A stretch of 16,011 bases of DNA from Victivallales bacterium (GTDB lineage: Bacteria > Verrucomicrobiota > Lentisphaeria > Oligosphaerales > Oligosphaeraceae): NCBI GenBank assembly GCA_017963875.1, contig JAGCTA010000140.1:1-16011 (forward strand), read 5' to 3'. The position numbers and the translations under genes are program-made. Position 1 is the first letter of the stretch. The number at the start of each line of letters is the position of its first letter. The notes below the pieces were generated by a model. The model saw nothing but the letters and a program-made list of their open reading frames with translations. It searched no databases and was not told the origin of the DNA. Shown piece by piece: positions 6,820-14,168 of this stretch.

Positions 6820-8004
6820 CTAAGGCAAAACCTGACGCTGAACAAGGAGATTTCCCGCCGCCGTTGCCTCGCGTTCGCCGCATATCAGAGGACATGGAAG
6901 TTCTTCTTGAATCAATCGCATCAAATATGGATTGACAATTGGACCTCCTGCAAGAATCACTTTGCGAAACGGTTCGTTGAAACGCCGTACTGCCTCGCCT
7001 AAATTGCGCGCAAGACCCTTGAAAAGCAACTTGGTAATCTGGGCAGGCGTCGCCTTATAGTGAAGCAGCGTCCAGATGGCCTCTTCCATGTTGTCGGGGG
7101 AAAAAAGCGCCGAATCCTGCGGGGACAACTCTCCAGGTGCCTCAACCGCCTCTGCTTCAGCCGTAAGCACGTCATAACCATGAAAAACACCGCGTGCCTT
7201 CCATAGATTGACGCACTGCTGGAAAGACCACATGCCCATGCCCCCACACGTTCGAGCGAATTTTCGTCTTGGAAGCGGCAACGGGCCAAAACCATCAGGC
7301 AGTTCCTTTCCAACCGTCCACGGAGCCGCCGCCATGTACCACGTCCCAAGAGAAACGAATGCCTCGCCCGATTCGGGGGAAGCACTTACGTATGATGCCG
7401 CCGTATCATGTCCCGCCCCTGAAATTACAGGCACGCCATTGAGGTTCGGCAATTTATCATGGTTGACTTCTCCTATGACCTCGCAGTCTGCCAAAGGAGA
7501 CAACAGCGGATGGTTCAGCGGCAATCTGGAAATGCCTACAAGCGAATAATTAGAACGAATCACGCCACAAAGATTGTAATGGACGAGATCGGCTATGTGC
7601 AATAGGCGCTCAGCCTGCTGATACAGTTCAGGACGTTTTTCCCGAATCCACGCCAGTCTTGCATCAGAGTGGATGTCGCCGCAACTTGTGTCGCGATAGG
7701 AATACGGATTGTCCAAAAGACGTCCATCCGAATCAAGCAGGCCGAAATCCTGCGCCCACGAATCACAACTCAACGAAAGGAAGGGACCGTCTTGGACAGA
7801 AAGCCGCGATAAACCATCGACAATCGAGTCCATCAGGACATGGAAGTCCCAGAAGATGCCTTTCTCCAGACGCAAGAGGGGCGTGGTAAAGCGATACGTC
7901 TCTTTTATCGTACCGTCTGCCGCGCCCAAAATGATTCGTCCTGAAGACGCTCCCAAATCAATCGCGATTCGGGAGCCTTTTTGAAATCTCGCCGTGTCGT
8001 TCAT
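6820..8004 (-). CDS. FGGY-family sugar kinase, rhamnulokinase-like
   Basis: A 394-residue FGGY carbohydrate kinase, closest in feel to L-rhamnulokinase; it would phosphorylate a ketose made by the isomerase encoded upstream. The N-terminal phosphate-binding loop is AIDLGASSGR (14-23), the probable catalytic base is Asp200 in GAGHDTAAS, SLGTW is at 219-223, and the second-domain nucleotide motif AGGPIVN is at 352-358, followed by EATAAGN. I chose the ATG at 8004, four bases after the SDR stop; longer frames would overlap the SDR gene. At 394 residues it is much shorter than E. coli RhaB (about 490). The helix after EATAAGN-LLVQ that normally extends the C-terminus is nearly absent, and the region before Asp200 is compact. 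It may be a small divergent kinase or a C-terminally shortened one. Confidence 0.83.
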   Translation of the reverse strand: MNDTARFQKGSRIAIDLGASSGRIILGAADGTIKETYRFTTPLLRLEKGIFWDFHVLMDSIVDGLSRLSVQDGPFLSLSCDSWAQDFGLLDSDGRLLDNPYSYRDTSCGDIHSDARLAWIREKRPELYQQAERLLHIADLVHYNLCGVIRSNYSLVGISRLPLNHPLLSPLADCEVIGEVNHDKLPNLNGVPVISGAGHDTAASYVSASPESGEAFVSLGTWYMAAAPWTVGKELPDGFGPLPLPRRKFARTCGGMGMWSFQQCVNLWKARGVFHGYDVLTAEAEAVEAPGELSPQDSALFSPDNMEEAIWTLLHYKATPAQITKLLFKGLARNLGEAVRRFNEPFRKVILAGGPIVNPYLMRLIQEELPCPLICGEREATAAGNLLVQRQVLP

Positions 8005-8008
8005 CTGA

Positions 8009-8779
8009 TTACTTGCAGAAAGTCCGACCGCCATCAACAAAGAGTGACTGTGCGGTGATGTAACTGGCGGCATCAGAAAGCAGGAAGAGCGTCGCCGCTG
8101 CGATGTCCGCAGGCTGTCCCAGTCGGCGTAGCGGCACTTCCTGCGCCAGTTGTTTGCGCTTTTCTGGATCTGGATGGCGTTGCTTCAACAAATCCGTTTC
8201 AATCAGGGACGGATGGACGATGTTGCAGCGGATGTTCTCTGGTGCAAATTCCTTTGTGATTGCGCGGTTGAGCCCTTCCAGACCCGCCTTGGATGACGCA
8301 TAGTCGGCCCTGCCGCCACCGCCTGCGACGATTGCCGCCGAACCGATGATGACGATGCTGCCCTTGCCGTTTGCGCGCATCAGCGGAATGGCGTTCTGCG
8401 CCGCAAGAAAAGCGCCGTTCAGATTGATGTTCACAACCTTCTGCCATGACGCATAGTCGATGTCCATGAATTTGACTGGCGACGTGAATCCAGCGCAATA
8501 GACAAGGCAGTCCAGTTTGCCCCAGGCTTCGCCTATCTTCGCGAACAGCGCCTTTGTCTGTTCTTCACTGGTGCAGTCAGCCGCCATTGCGAATGTCTTG
8601 ACGCCTTTTGCCTCAAGTTCTGCCTTCAGCGCGGTCGTCGCTGCCTGGTCTGCAGGACAGTCAAGATAACTCCACGCGACGCTGCTTCCAGCCTCCGCGC
8701 ATGTCCTGACGACTTCCGCGCCGATACCTCTGGCACCGCCAATGACCAGCGTGCGTTTTCCCGTCAATTCTATTTTCAT
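8009..8779 (-). CDS. SDR-family NAD(P)-dependent oxidoreductase
   Basis: A 256-residue classical short-chain dehydrogenase/reductase. The dinucleotide-binding glycine motif is GGARGIG (14-20), the NNAG-equivalent is YCAG (94-97), the catalytic Ser147, Tyr160 and Lys164 stand in the order Ser-x12-YASSK, and the C-terminal LFVDGG motif is intact. It would interconvert a hydroxyl and a carbonyl on a sugar or sugar acid in the cytoplasm; the substrate is unknown. The start codon directly follows the aminotransferase stop (TAAATG), with GGAGG 8 nt before the ATG lying inside the aminotransferase gene. The kinase follows after 4 nt. This tight packing implies translational coupling and a shared pathway. 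Confidence 0.9.
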   Translation of the reverse strand: MKIELTGKRTLVIGGARGIGAEVVRTCAEAGSSVAWSYLDCPADQAATTALKAELEAKGVKTFAMAADCTSEEQTKALFAKIGEAWGKLDCLVYCAGFTSPVKFMDIDYASWQKVVNINLNGAFLAAQNAIPLMRANGKGSIVIIGSAAIVAGGGGRADYASSKAGLEGLNRAITKEFAPENIRCNIVHPSLIETDLLKQRHPDPEKRKQLAQEVPLRRLGQPADIAAATLFLLSDAASYITAQSLFVDGGRTFCK

Positions 8780-10102
8780 TTAGAATACCTCCGAAATAGA
8801 TTTTTCGAACTTCTCAATGACTTCATCGCATTCCGCCTGGTTGATGATCAGCGGCGGCTTCACCTTCAGGACATTCTTGCGGACGCCGCCCGTGCCAAGA
8901 ATGAGACCGTTCTTGAAGCCGTTCCTGCGGATTTCCGCCGCCTTGTCAGGCAGTGGATTGGTGTTTTCGTCGACGATTTCGACACCGATGTGCATGCCGA
9001 GTTGGCGGACATCGCCAATCTGCGGATACCTCTTCTGGATGTCCTTGAGTTTGTCGCCGAGATAATTGCCCATGGCACGGCCATTGGCCAGCACGCCGTT
9101 GTCGAACATATCCAATTGCTTGGCGGCGCATGCCATTGACAGCGTCGGATTCGCGAATGTATGGAGTTCCTCCGAATCTGGCTCGAAGCCCTTCAACTTG
9201 TCGGAAATGATGATTGCTGCGAGCGGAAGCCCCGCGCCAACTGACTTGCCGAGGCAGATGATGTCTGGCGTGACGCCGAAGTAGTTCGCGGCGAATGTCT
9301 CGCCGATGCGCCCGTAAGTCTGGATTTCATCGAAAATCAGCACGGTCTCGAATTCGTCGCACAGATCACGGAGCCCCTGCAGATAGCGCTTCGGCAGAAT
9401 CAACTGGCCCGCGCTTGCCTGGATTGGCTCGACAATGACGCCTGCGGGCTTGCCAGAAACGCCGCGCTGGAAAATCTCACGCGTCATCTTCAGGCAGATG
9501 TCGATGTATTCTTCCGTGGAAACGCCAAGCGGATTGCGGTAGGTCACAGGATTCGGGATACGAATGAATGTACGGGTCAAAGGAAGGAAACGGCTGCCGC
9601 CGAAGAACTTGCCGACGCTCTTCGTTGAAATCCAAGACGCGCCCATCGAACCAAGCGTCGAACCATGATAACTGTCAAACAGCGTGACGAACTCGCGGGA
9701 GGGCTGGACATTCTTGAAGGCGATTTTCATCGCCGCCTCGATGGCAGGTCCGCCGCCGACCGTGAAGGAAACTCGGTTCATGCCCGCAGGCGCATGGCGA
9801 GCCAACTCGCGCGCCAGATAGAAGCGCACCTTGTTGTCGAACCCCTGATGGATATGCGTCATTTTGCTGATATGCTCATGGATGACGTTATTGATTTCAT
9901 CATTGGCATAGCCGAGCAACAACGCCCAACTCTGGCTGGTGCAGTCAATATAGTCCTTGCCGTCAACATCCCAGACACGGACGCCTTTGCCATGGTCAAG
10001 GACTGGACCGCCACGCGTTCCACCGCCCAACATCAAATGAGCCGCGCAATCTTCCATCTCCTGATGCGTCATAGCATAGATTCTCTCAAGAACGTTGTCC
10101 AT
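8780..10102 (-). CDS. Class III PLP-dependent aminotransferase
   Basis: A 440-residue class III (ornithine/GABA-type) aminotransferase. The signature around Asp258-Glu259-x-Gln in LIFDEIQTYGR and the Schiff-base lysine Lys286 in CLGKSVGAGLP are clear. SYHGSTLGSMGAS (144-156) matches the YHG cofactor loop. One oddity: the usual GSEANEAA phosphate loop reads GGGPAIEAAMK (116-126), so the normal serine and glutamate are Gly and Pro. The amino donor and acceptor cannot be inferred. In context it would act on a keto- or aldehyde-sugar or a sugar-acid intermediate together with the coupled SDR. AAGGAAG stands 4 nt before the ATG, and a good promoter lies 80 bp upstream. The 184-nt gap after the isomerase gene suggests its own transcription start. 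Confidence 0.9.
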   Translation of the reverse strand: MDNVLERIYAMTHQEMEDCAAHLMLGGGTRGGPVLDHGKGVRVWDVDGKDYIDCTSQSWALLLGYANDEINNVIHEHISKMTHIHQGFDNKVRFYLARELARHAPAGMNRVSFTVGGGPAIEAAMKIAFKNVQPSREFVTLFDSYHGSTLGSMGASWISTKSVGKFFGGSRFLPLTRTFIRIPNPVTYRNPLGVSTEEYIDICLKMTREIFQRGVSGKPAGVIVEPIQASAGQLILPKRYLQGLRDLCDEFETVLIFDEIQTYGRIGETFAANYFGVTPDIICLGKSVGAGLPLAAIIISDKLKGFEPDSEELHTFANPTLSMACAAKQLDMFDNGVLANGRAMGNYLGDKLKDIQKRYPQIGDVRQLGMHIGVEIVDENTNPLPDKAAEIRRNGFKNGLILGTGGVRKNVLKVKPPLIINQAECDEVIEKFEKSISEVF

Positions 10103-10168
10103 GTTTCTTCCTTTTTGTTAACAGGTGAGCGATTTAATGGGAAATTATCTTTATTTTTAGTAGTTTTC

Positions 10169-10215
10169 AATCAAGCATTCATTAATATAATCTCTATTTT
10201 TGAACAAATCAAGCA
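10169..10215. repeat. 9-bp direct repeat flanking the aminotransferase promoter
   Basis: AATCAAGCA occurs at 10169-10177 and again at 10207-10215, 38 bp apart. The second copy overlaps the -35 box and the first lies just past the expected start of transcription. This layout could be a two-site operator; the binding factor is unknown. Confidence 0.45.
10184..10212 (-). promoter_or_regulatory. Sigma70-type promoter for aminotransferase-SDR-kinase
   Basis: On the (-) strand TTGATT (10207-10212), 17-bp spacer, TATATT (10184-10189). It lies in the AT-rich 184-bp gap between the isomerase and aminotransferase genes and would give a leader of about 75 nt. Confidence 0.65.
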
Positions 10216-10235
10216 ATTTTCATAAAATATTAATC

Positions 10236-10247
10236 ATTTTGAGTCAT
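10236..10247. promoter_or_regulatory. Candidate operator ATTTTGAGTCAT
   Basis: This 12-mer, upstream of the aminotransferase promoter, differs at one base from ATTTTGACTCAT at 13945-13956 near the amidohydrolase promoter. A shorter match, ATTTTGATTC, lies at 11718-11727 before the isomerase. The DeoR-family regulator encoded between them is the natural candidate binder, but this is inference from position. Confidence 0.35.
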
Positions 10248-10286
10248 TTTTGAAGATATCGACCAGACTCTGCCATGAATGAAGAA

Positions 10287-11690
10287 TCACTGTGAAATAT
10301 CCACGAATTCAAAATCAAGGCATTTTGCAAGACTGCGAAGCGCGGCCATCTGATTTCCCGCGACTGCGGACAGATGATGTGCGCCGCCTTCAAGACTATA
10401 TCTGTCAAGGAGTTCCGCCACACCGCACGTTGGCTGGAACAACCAATAGGCGCGGTTGTAATGGCTCATGAACGGAACATTTTCAGGCACGCTTCCAGGG
10501 AAGGCTATAAAACGGAATTTGCCGTTCGGCGTATGCGTCAGGCTGACAAGCGTGTATTCGCCAGGCTCCAGTGTAAAGAACATTCCGCAGTAGTCAGGCG
10601 AGCCCTGAACCCAGAAAGGCATCTGCTTCAACTGGACTTTCATGTCCTTCCTCGCCATCGCAGGATTGCATTCCTGCATGTGAGACATGAAAAATCTGTC
10701 GCGCTTGAAATCAACCGTGTAGATTTCCGTGAAATTCGCCGAGCCCGCCAGTTCGACCAATTGGCGCATCAGCGCCGCGCGTAGCACATCGCCCTCACCT
10801 GCGTATCCAATGCCCTCGGCCATCAGTCGATTGATTCCATAGAAAGGCATCTGACCGAAATTCGGATAATTGACCAATGCGGTGAAATTCATCGTGAAAG
10901 CCGTCGCGCCATATTGTGCCAGCAATTTTTCAATCGCCAATTTACGACGGATGGACTCGCGGTGCGTGTCTGGCAGGAGCGATGGCGCGATTTCAAAGTC
11001 CTTCAAATCCTGCTGGCGAATCCTCTCGGCCTCCGCATCATCAACCGTCGCCAACGTCTCCAAAAACTCCGCAGCGCCAATATCCGTGTTGACGGGCCCC
11101 CAAAGACGGCGGAGTTCATCCGCATCATACTCAAAATCGCCCATTCCTGCAAAACTTCCGCCCAATGAAAGCACCTTCATCGAACGCGCCGCCTGTGCGG
11201 CCTTGACCGCACGCAATTCTTCTCCGAGCCTCTGCAAGCGAACACCGTCCTGCCAATGGCTGGAAACGATGCTAAAGGGCATCCCATGCTGGAACATGAC
11301 ATTTGTGATATCGTGAATCCCTTGAACCGTATGGTTGTTGGTCAAGTCATCGGGGACATAATCGTCTGGAATGATGGGCGAATCCTGCGTGTTCCAAATG
11401 ACGACAGGGAGTTTCCATTTCTGCAAGGCAGGAAAAATCAACATGCTAGGCGTATAGGAAATAGACGAGAGCACCACCATGTCAGGCTTCAATGAGGCAA
11501 CGTCCGCAGACGCGGCTTCAACATCCGCATCCGTGTAGCAGACGCGGCTCGCAAGCACCTCTGCGACCTTCGACAGTTCGCCCGTCCAATTTCCAAAAGC
11601 ACGCTCCCAAATCGGCAGATGCTTTTTGCATGTCTTCAGATAAAGTTCAAGCGAAAGACCAAGATAAATCACACGCGGCAGAGACAACAT
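10287..11690 (-). CDS. Sugar isomerase of the L-arabinose/L-fucose isomerase superfamily
   Basis: A 467-residue protein of the AraA/FucI-like fold, probably a cytoplasmic aldose-ketose isomerase feeding the nearby kinase. Matches to AraA include GYAGEGDVLRAAL (active-site Glu299, like AraA Glu306), FMSHMQECNP (Glu340, like AraA Glu333 in its HMLEV motif) and GGAHHLS (His438-His439, like the AraA metal-binding His near the C-terminus). Overall similarity to true AraA looks low, so the substrate may differ. I start it at the ATG at 11690, with AGGAG 5 nt upstream. A -10-like TATAAT at 11713-11718 precedes it without a good -35. It follows the DeoR gene by 60 nt and precedes the aminotransferase by 184 nt. 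Confidence 0.78.
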   Translation of the reverse strand: MLSLPRVIYLGLSLELYLKTCKKHLPIWERAFGNWTGELSKVAEVLASRVCYTDADVEAASADVASLKPDMVVLSSISYTPSMLIFPALQKWKLPVVIWNTQDSPIIPDDYVPDDLTNNHTVQGIHDITNVMFQHGMPFSIVSSHWQDGVRLQRLGEELRAVKAAQAARSMKVLSLGGSFAGMGDFEYDADELRRLWGPVNTDIGAAEFLETLATVDDAEAERIRQQDLKDFEIAPSLLPDTHRESIRRKLAIEKLLAQYGATAFTMNFTALVNYPNFGQMPFYGINRLMAEGIGYAGEGDVLRAALMRQLVELAGSANFTEIYTVDFKRDRFFMSHMQECNPAMARKDMKVQLKQMPFWVQGSPDYCGMFFTLEPGEYTLVSLTHTPNGKFRFIAFPGSVPENVPFMSHYNRAYWLFQPTCGVAELLDRYSLEGGAHHLSAVAGNQMAALRSLAKCLDFEFVDISQ

Positions 11691-11750
11691 AGAAACTCCT
11701 ATTTTCACATATATTATATTTTGATTCCCAAGTATCACTCATGGCAGAAA

Positions 11751-12506
11751 TCATGGCGTCAGAAGATGGTATCCGAGCGCCTCCAGGTCTGGACGAGGCT
11801 TGTCTGTCACAAGGACGTCAATCTGAGAAGATGGGATGACCAGAAAAGTCGCAGCACGGCCGATTTTCGTGCTGTCGCAAAGCAGGACCCGCCTTGACGC
11901 GCACTCTATCATCGCCTGACTGATGGACGCGCTTTCCGAATCGTGTGAATACGCCCCTTTTGCGGGAAGAAGACCGTCACAACTCAGAAAAGCGAGGTCC
12001 GCATGGAACTGCGCAAACGTCCTGATGGACGTCGGCCCGAAGAAATCAAGGTTTTCCACACGGAAACGCCCGCCAACCAAGTTGATTTCAATGCTCTCGA
12101 CATTGCCAAGCGCCTCGATTACCGCTAACGCGGAAGTCACGATACGCAACGGTGCTTTCTCCTTAAGATGCTTGACAAGCGTCCAGCAGGTCGTTCCGCT
12201 ATCAATGACAATCGTCATGCCTGGCTCGACAAGTTCAATCGCCTTCGATGCAATCAGCATCTTCTCCTCGCTTGCGTGTCGCCGCCTTTCCTCGAAAGTC
12301 TTCTCGACCAATGACTGCGGATCGACCGCGCGCGCTCCTCCGAATGTTCTGACAAGCAGATTCCGCCTTTCCATCTCCATCAAATCACGGCGAACGGTCG
12401 CAATGGCCGCGCCTGTCAATTCCACAAGTTGCGAAACCTTGACTTCGGGATACTTCTGGATGCACTCCAGAATCACTTTCTCACGATTATCAAATCCTTT
12501 TCCCAT
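11751..12506 (-). CDS. DeoR-family transcriptional regulator
   Basis: A 251-residue DeoR-type repressor. An N-terminal helix-turn-helix (about 5-60; VSQLVELTGAAIATVRRDLM holds the turn and recognition helix) is followed by the DeoR sugar-phosphate sensor fold. That fold shows IVIDSGTTCW (about 98-107), DLAFLSCDG (about 173-181) and the late VLLCDSTKIG motif. Proteins of this family usually repress a neighbouring sugar operon until a phosphorylated sugar binds. I start at the ATG at 12506, with AGGAG 7 nt upstream; the longer in-frame ATG at 12605 would overlap the amidohydrolase gene by 58 bp. It lies 41 nt after the amidohydrolase and 60 nt before the isomerase on the same strand, so it is likely co-transcribed and autoregulated. 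Confidence 0.92.
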   Translation of the reverse strand: MGKGFDNREKVILECIQKYPEVKVSQLVELTGAAIATVRRDLMEMERRNLLVRTFGGARAVDPQSLVEKTFEERRRHASEEKMLIASKAIELVEPGMTIVIDSGTTCWTLVKHLKEKAPLRIVTSALAVIEALGNVESIEINLVGGRFRVENLDFFGPTSIRTFAQFHADLAFLSCDGLLPAKGAYSHDSESASISQAMIECASRRVLLCDSTKIGRAATFLVIPSSQIDVLVTDKPRPDLEALGYHLLTP

Positions 12507-12547
12507 ATATGGACTCCTGTGAGTGCAGGTGGTTTCTTGAATGTTTC

Positions 12548-13900
12548 TTAAGAATTGATATTTGGGCGATAAACGCTCAACGCATTCATGCGTAACATCT
12601 TCCAAAGGTCTGTATCCGACAGGCCAGTCTCAAGAAAGATACCGAGCATGCTGCGTTCGTCAAACCAGTAGGAATCGCTTGCGAACATCAGACGGTCAAC
12701 GCCGAAGTCCTTGATGGCATGGTGCAGATGGCCGTAATAGAAGATATCCCCCGCGAAGTCGCCGTAGGTCTGCGGGAATCTCCTGCACATTTCGGCAGCC
12801 TGAAGATATCCGTTTGGACGACCGCCTGTATGACCGAACACGAAACGCACCTGAGGATACTTCTCCAGATGGACGGCGAACTGGTCGGGCGTGCCGAACC
12901 GCTGAGACGGATTGTAGTCGGAAAGTCCCCACGTATGGCTCATGATCGCCTTGTCGTACTTGGCGGCCTTCTGGAAAGCGATTTCATAACGTGGATCTGA
13001 AGCATAGACCTTGTGTTCGACGGGGTGGATTTTGATGCCGATGCACAGCGGATCCTTCAGCGATTCCTCAAGTTTCGCGGCCGTCTCCTCCGCATGGTTC
13101 GGGTCAAAGACTTCAAAATAGAACGCATGGCCCTGCGAGTCGCGGCAGAAGTCGCCGATGACCTCCTTTGACGAATGATTACTAGAATCATGAAGTGCCA
13201 GAGACGGCGTCACGAACATGTCATCCACCCACAATGAGTTGATTTTCCTCTTCCAGACAGACCAGTTGGGTTCTGCCGCGTATGGAGGGAATCTGGTCGG
13301 AAAATCCAAAGGAACCGTATGCGTATGAGCATCAATCATAAACGGTGAAATCTCGGGCACAGCGACTTCTGGCACATGGACCTCAGGTTCACCGAGCAGT
13401 CTGCGGAAGTTGTTTCCTGCGATAGCGCACTTGGTCTCCCAATCCATTTTTCCGAAGATAATCATGCCGCGCGTGTTGCCTGCGTCAAAACACGGCATCA
13501 TACTGCCATATAGCAACTTAGACTTCAGTCCCTTGGCAATGAGTCTCTCCAGCGCATACTCATTGGTAAGATTGGATGTCGCGATATAGAGGTTAGGATG
13601 TTTTGCAAGAATCGTTTCAATGATGGCGAAATGGTAGACCAGTTTCCTTTCGCCTGAAGCGATAATGAAATTGATGTTCGGCTCTGCAACTGCCATCGCC
13701 TCGATTTCCTCCCACGAATGGTCCGTCTGGCGAACCAGACGCGGGTTTGTTGAAGTAAAGTCAAGTTTTCTGAATTCCGTGTTCAGAGTCGTCGGCATAT
13801 CATCAAAGGCACATGGAATATCCGACACATAGCAGTCCAGCCAGGGCAGTGCCTTAAAGATTTTGTTGTAGGTCTGATTCAACAATTCCAGACGTTTCAT
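12548..13900 (-). CDS. Amidohydrolase with degenerate duplicated N-terminal half
   Basis: A 450-residue amidohydrolase (Amidohydro_2-like TIM barrel). The C-terminal part (about 187-450) carries a full metal-site set: His192 and His194 in DAHTHT, Lys290 and His292 in GIKIHP, His322 in SHTWG, His357 in FGHTGG and Asp409 in FASDSY. The first 175 residues resemble the second half of the same fold (HPNLYIATSNLTNEYALERL, then LLYGSMMPCFD, then AIAGNNFRRLL). They lack a first metal-binding strand, and where the domain's Asp should stand (YGS-Met) the residue is Met. So the N-terminus looks like a truncated, non-catalytic amidohydrolase module fused to an active one. The role is unknown; family members hydrolyse or decarboxylate small cyclic or acid substrates. 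It is the first gene of a likely operon with the DeoR gene. Confidence 0.85.
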   Translation of the reverse strand: MKRLELLNQTYNKIFKALPWLDCYVSDIPCAFDDMPTTLNTEFRKLDFTSTNPRLVRQTDHSWEEIEAMAVAEPNINFIIASGERKLVYHFAIIETILAKHPNLYIATSNLTNEYALERLIAKGLKSKLLYGSMMPCFDAGNTRGMIIFGKMDWETKCAIAGNNFRRLLGEPEVHVPEVAVPEISPFMIDAHTHTVPLDFPTRFPPYAAEPNWSVWKRKINSLWVDDMFVTPSLALHDSSNHSSKEVIGDFCRDSQGHAFYFEVFDPNHAEETAAKLEESLKDPLCIGIKIHPVEHKVYASDPRYEIAFQKAAKYDKAIMSHTWGLSDYNPSQRFGTPDQFAVHLEKYPQVRFVFGHTGGRPNGYLQAAEMCRRFPQTYGDFAGDIFYYGHLHHAIKDFGVDRLMFASDSYWFDERSMLGIFLETGLSDTDLWKMLRMNALSVYRPNINS

Positions 13901-13944
13901 TTCAATTTCACCTCAAGTGTTCAAAGAATGTCTATAAAAATGTA

Positions 13945-13956
13945 ATTTTGACTCAT
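13945..13956. promoter_or_regulatory. Candidate operator ATTTTGACTCAT
   Basis: It lies at the expected transcription start of the amidohydrolase promoter, where a repressor would block initiation. It is 11/12 identical to 10236-10247 and in the same orientation. Confidence 0.4.
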
Positions 13957-13960
13957 AATC

Positions 13961-13988
13961 ACTATATAAATATAAGTAAAAAACTCAA
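13961..13988 (-). promoter_or_regulatory. Sigma70-type promoter for amidohydrolase-deoR
   Basis: On the (-) strand TTGAGT (13983-13988), a 16-bp spacer and TATAGT (13961-13966), about 60 bp upstream of the amidohydrolase ATG. The region is strongly AT-rich. Confidence 0.6.
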
Positions 13989-14030
13989 AAATTCCAGAAA
14001 AAAACTATGCCTTTTGGCAACGCTCTATTT

Positions 14031-14141
14031 CCCCAAAGGGTAGGTTCGACCTCTTCGAGGTCGATATCCTGTAGAGGATTGCGTCCCCCAGGTTTCGCTT
14101 CGCTCAACCTGGGGTTACTGATATTTGACCCCTTCGGGGTC
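14031..14141. repeat. REP-like cluster of short hairpins
   Basis: Four to five consecutive inverted repeats stand in the gap between the GH5-like and amidohydrolase genes. They are CCC-AAA-GGG (14032-14040), TCGACCTC-TTC-GAGGTCGA (14046-14064), ATCCT-GTAG-AGGAT (14066-14079), CCCCAGGTT-N11-AACCTGGGG (14086-14114) and GACCCC-TTC-GGGGTC (14127-14141). On the (-) strand several loops read GAA. Chains of this kind are dispersed intergenic repeats in many genomes and can end transcription; no copy count is possible here. The small frame across it (13985-14182) is an artefact of the repeat. Confidence 0.7.
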
Positions 14142-14168
14142 TTAGCAGAGCCGCCTTGACATGAGCAA

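Noticed and set aside
9665..10225. 186-codon + frame across the aminotransferase start
   Set aside because: It is antisense to the aminotransferase and its promoter, with no domain recognisable.
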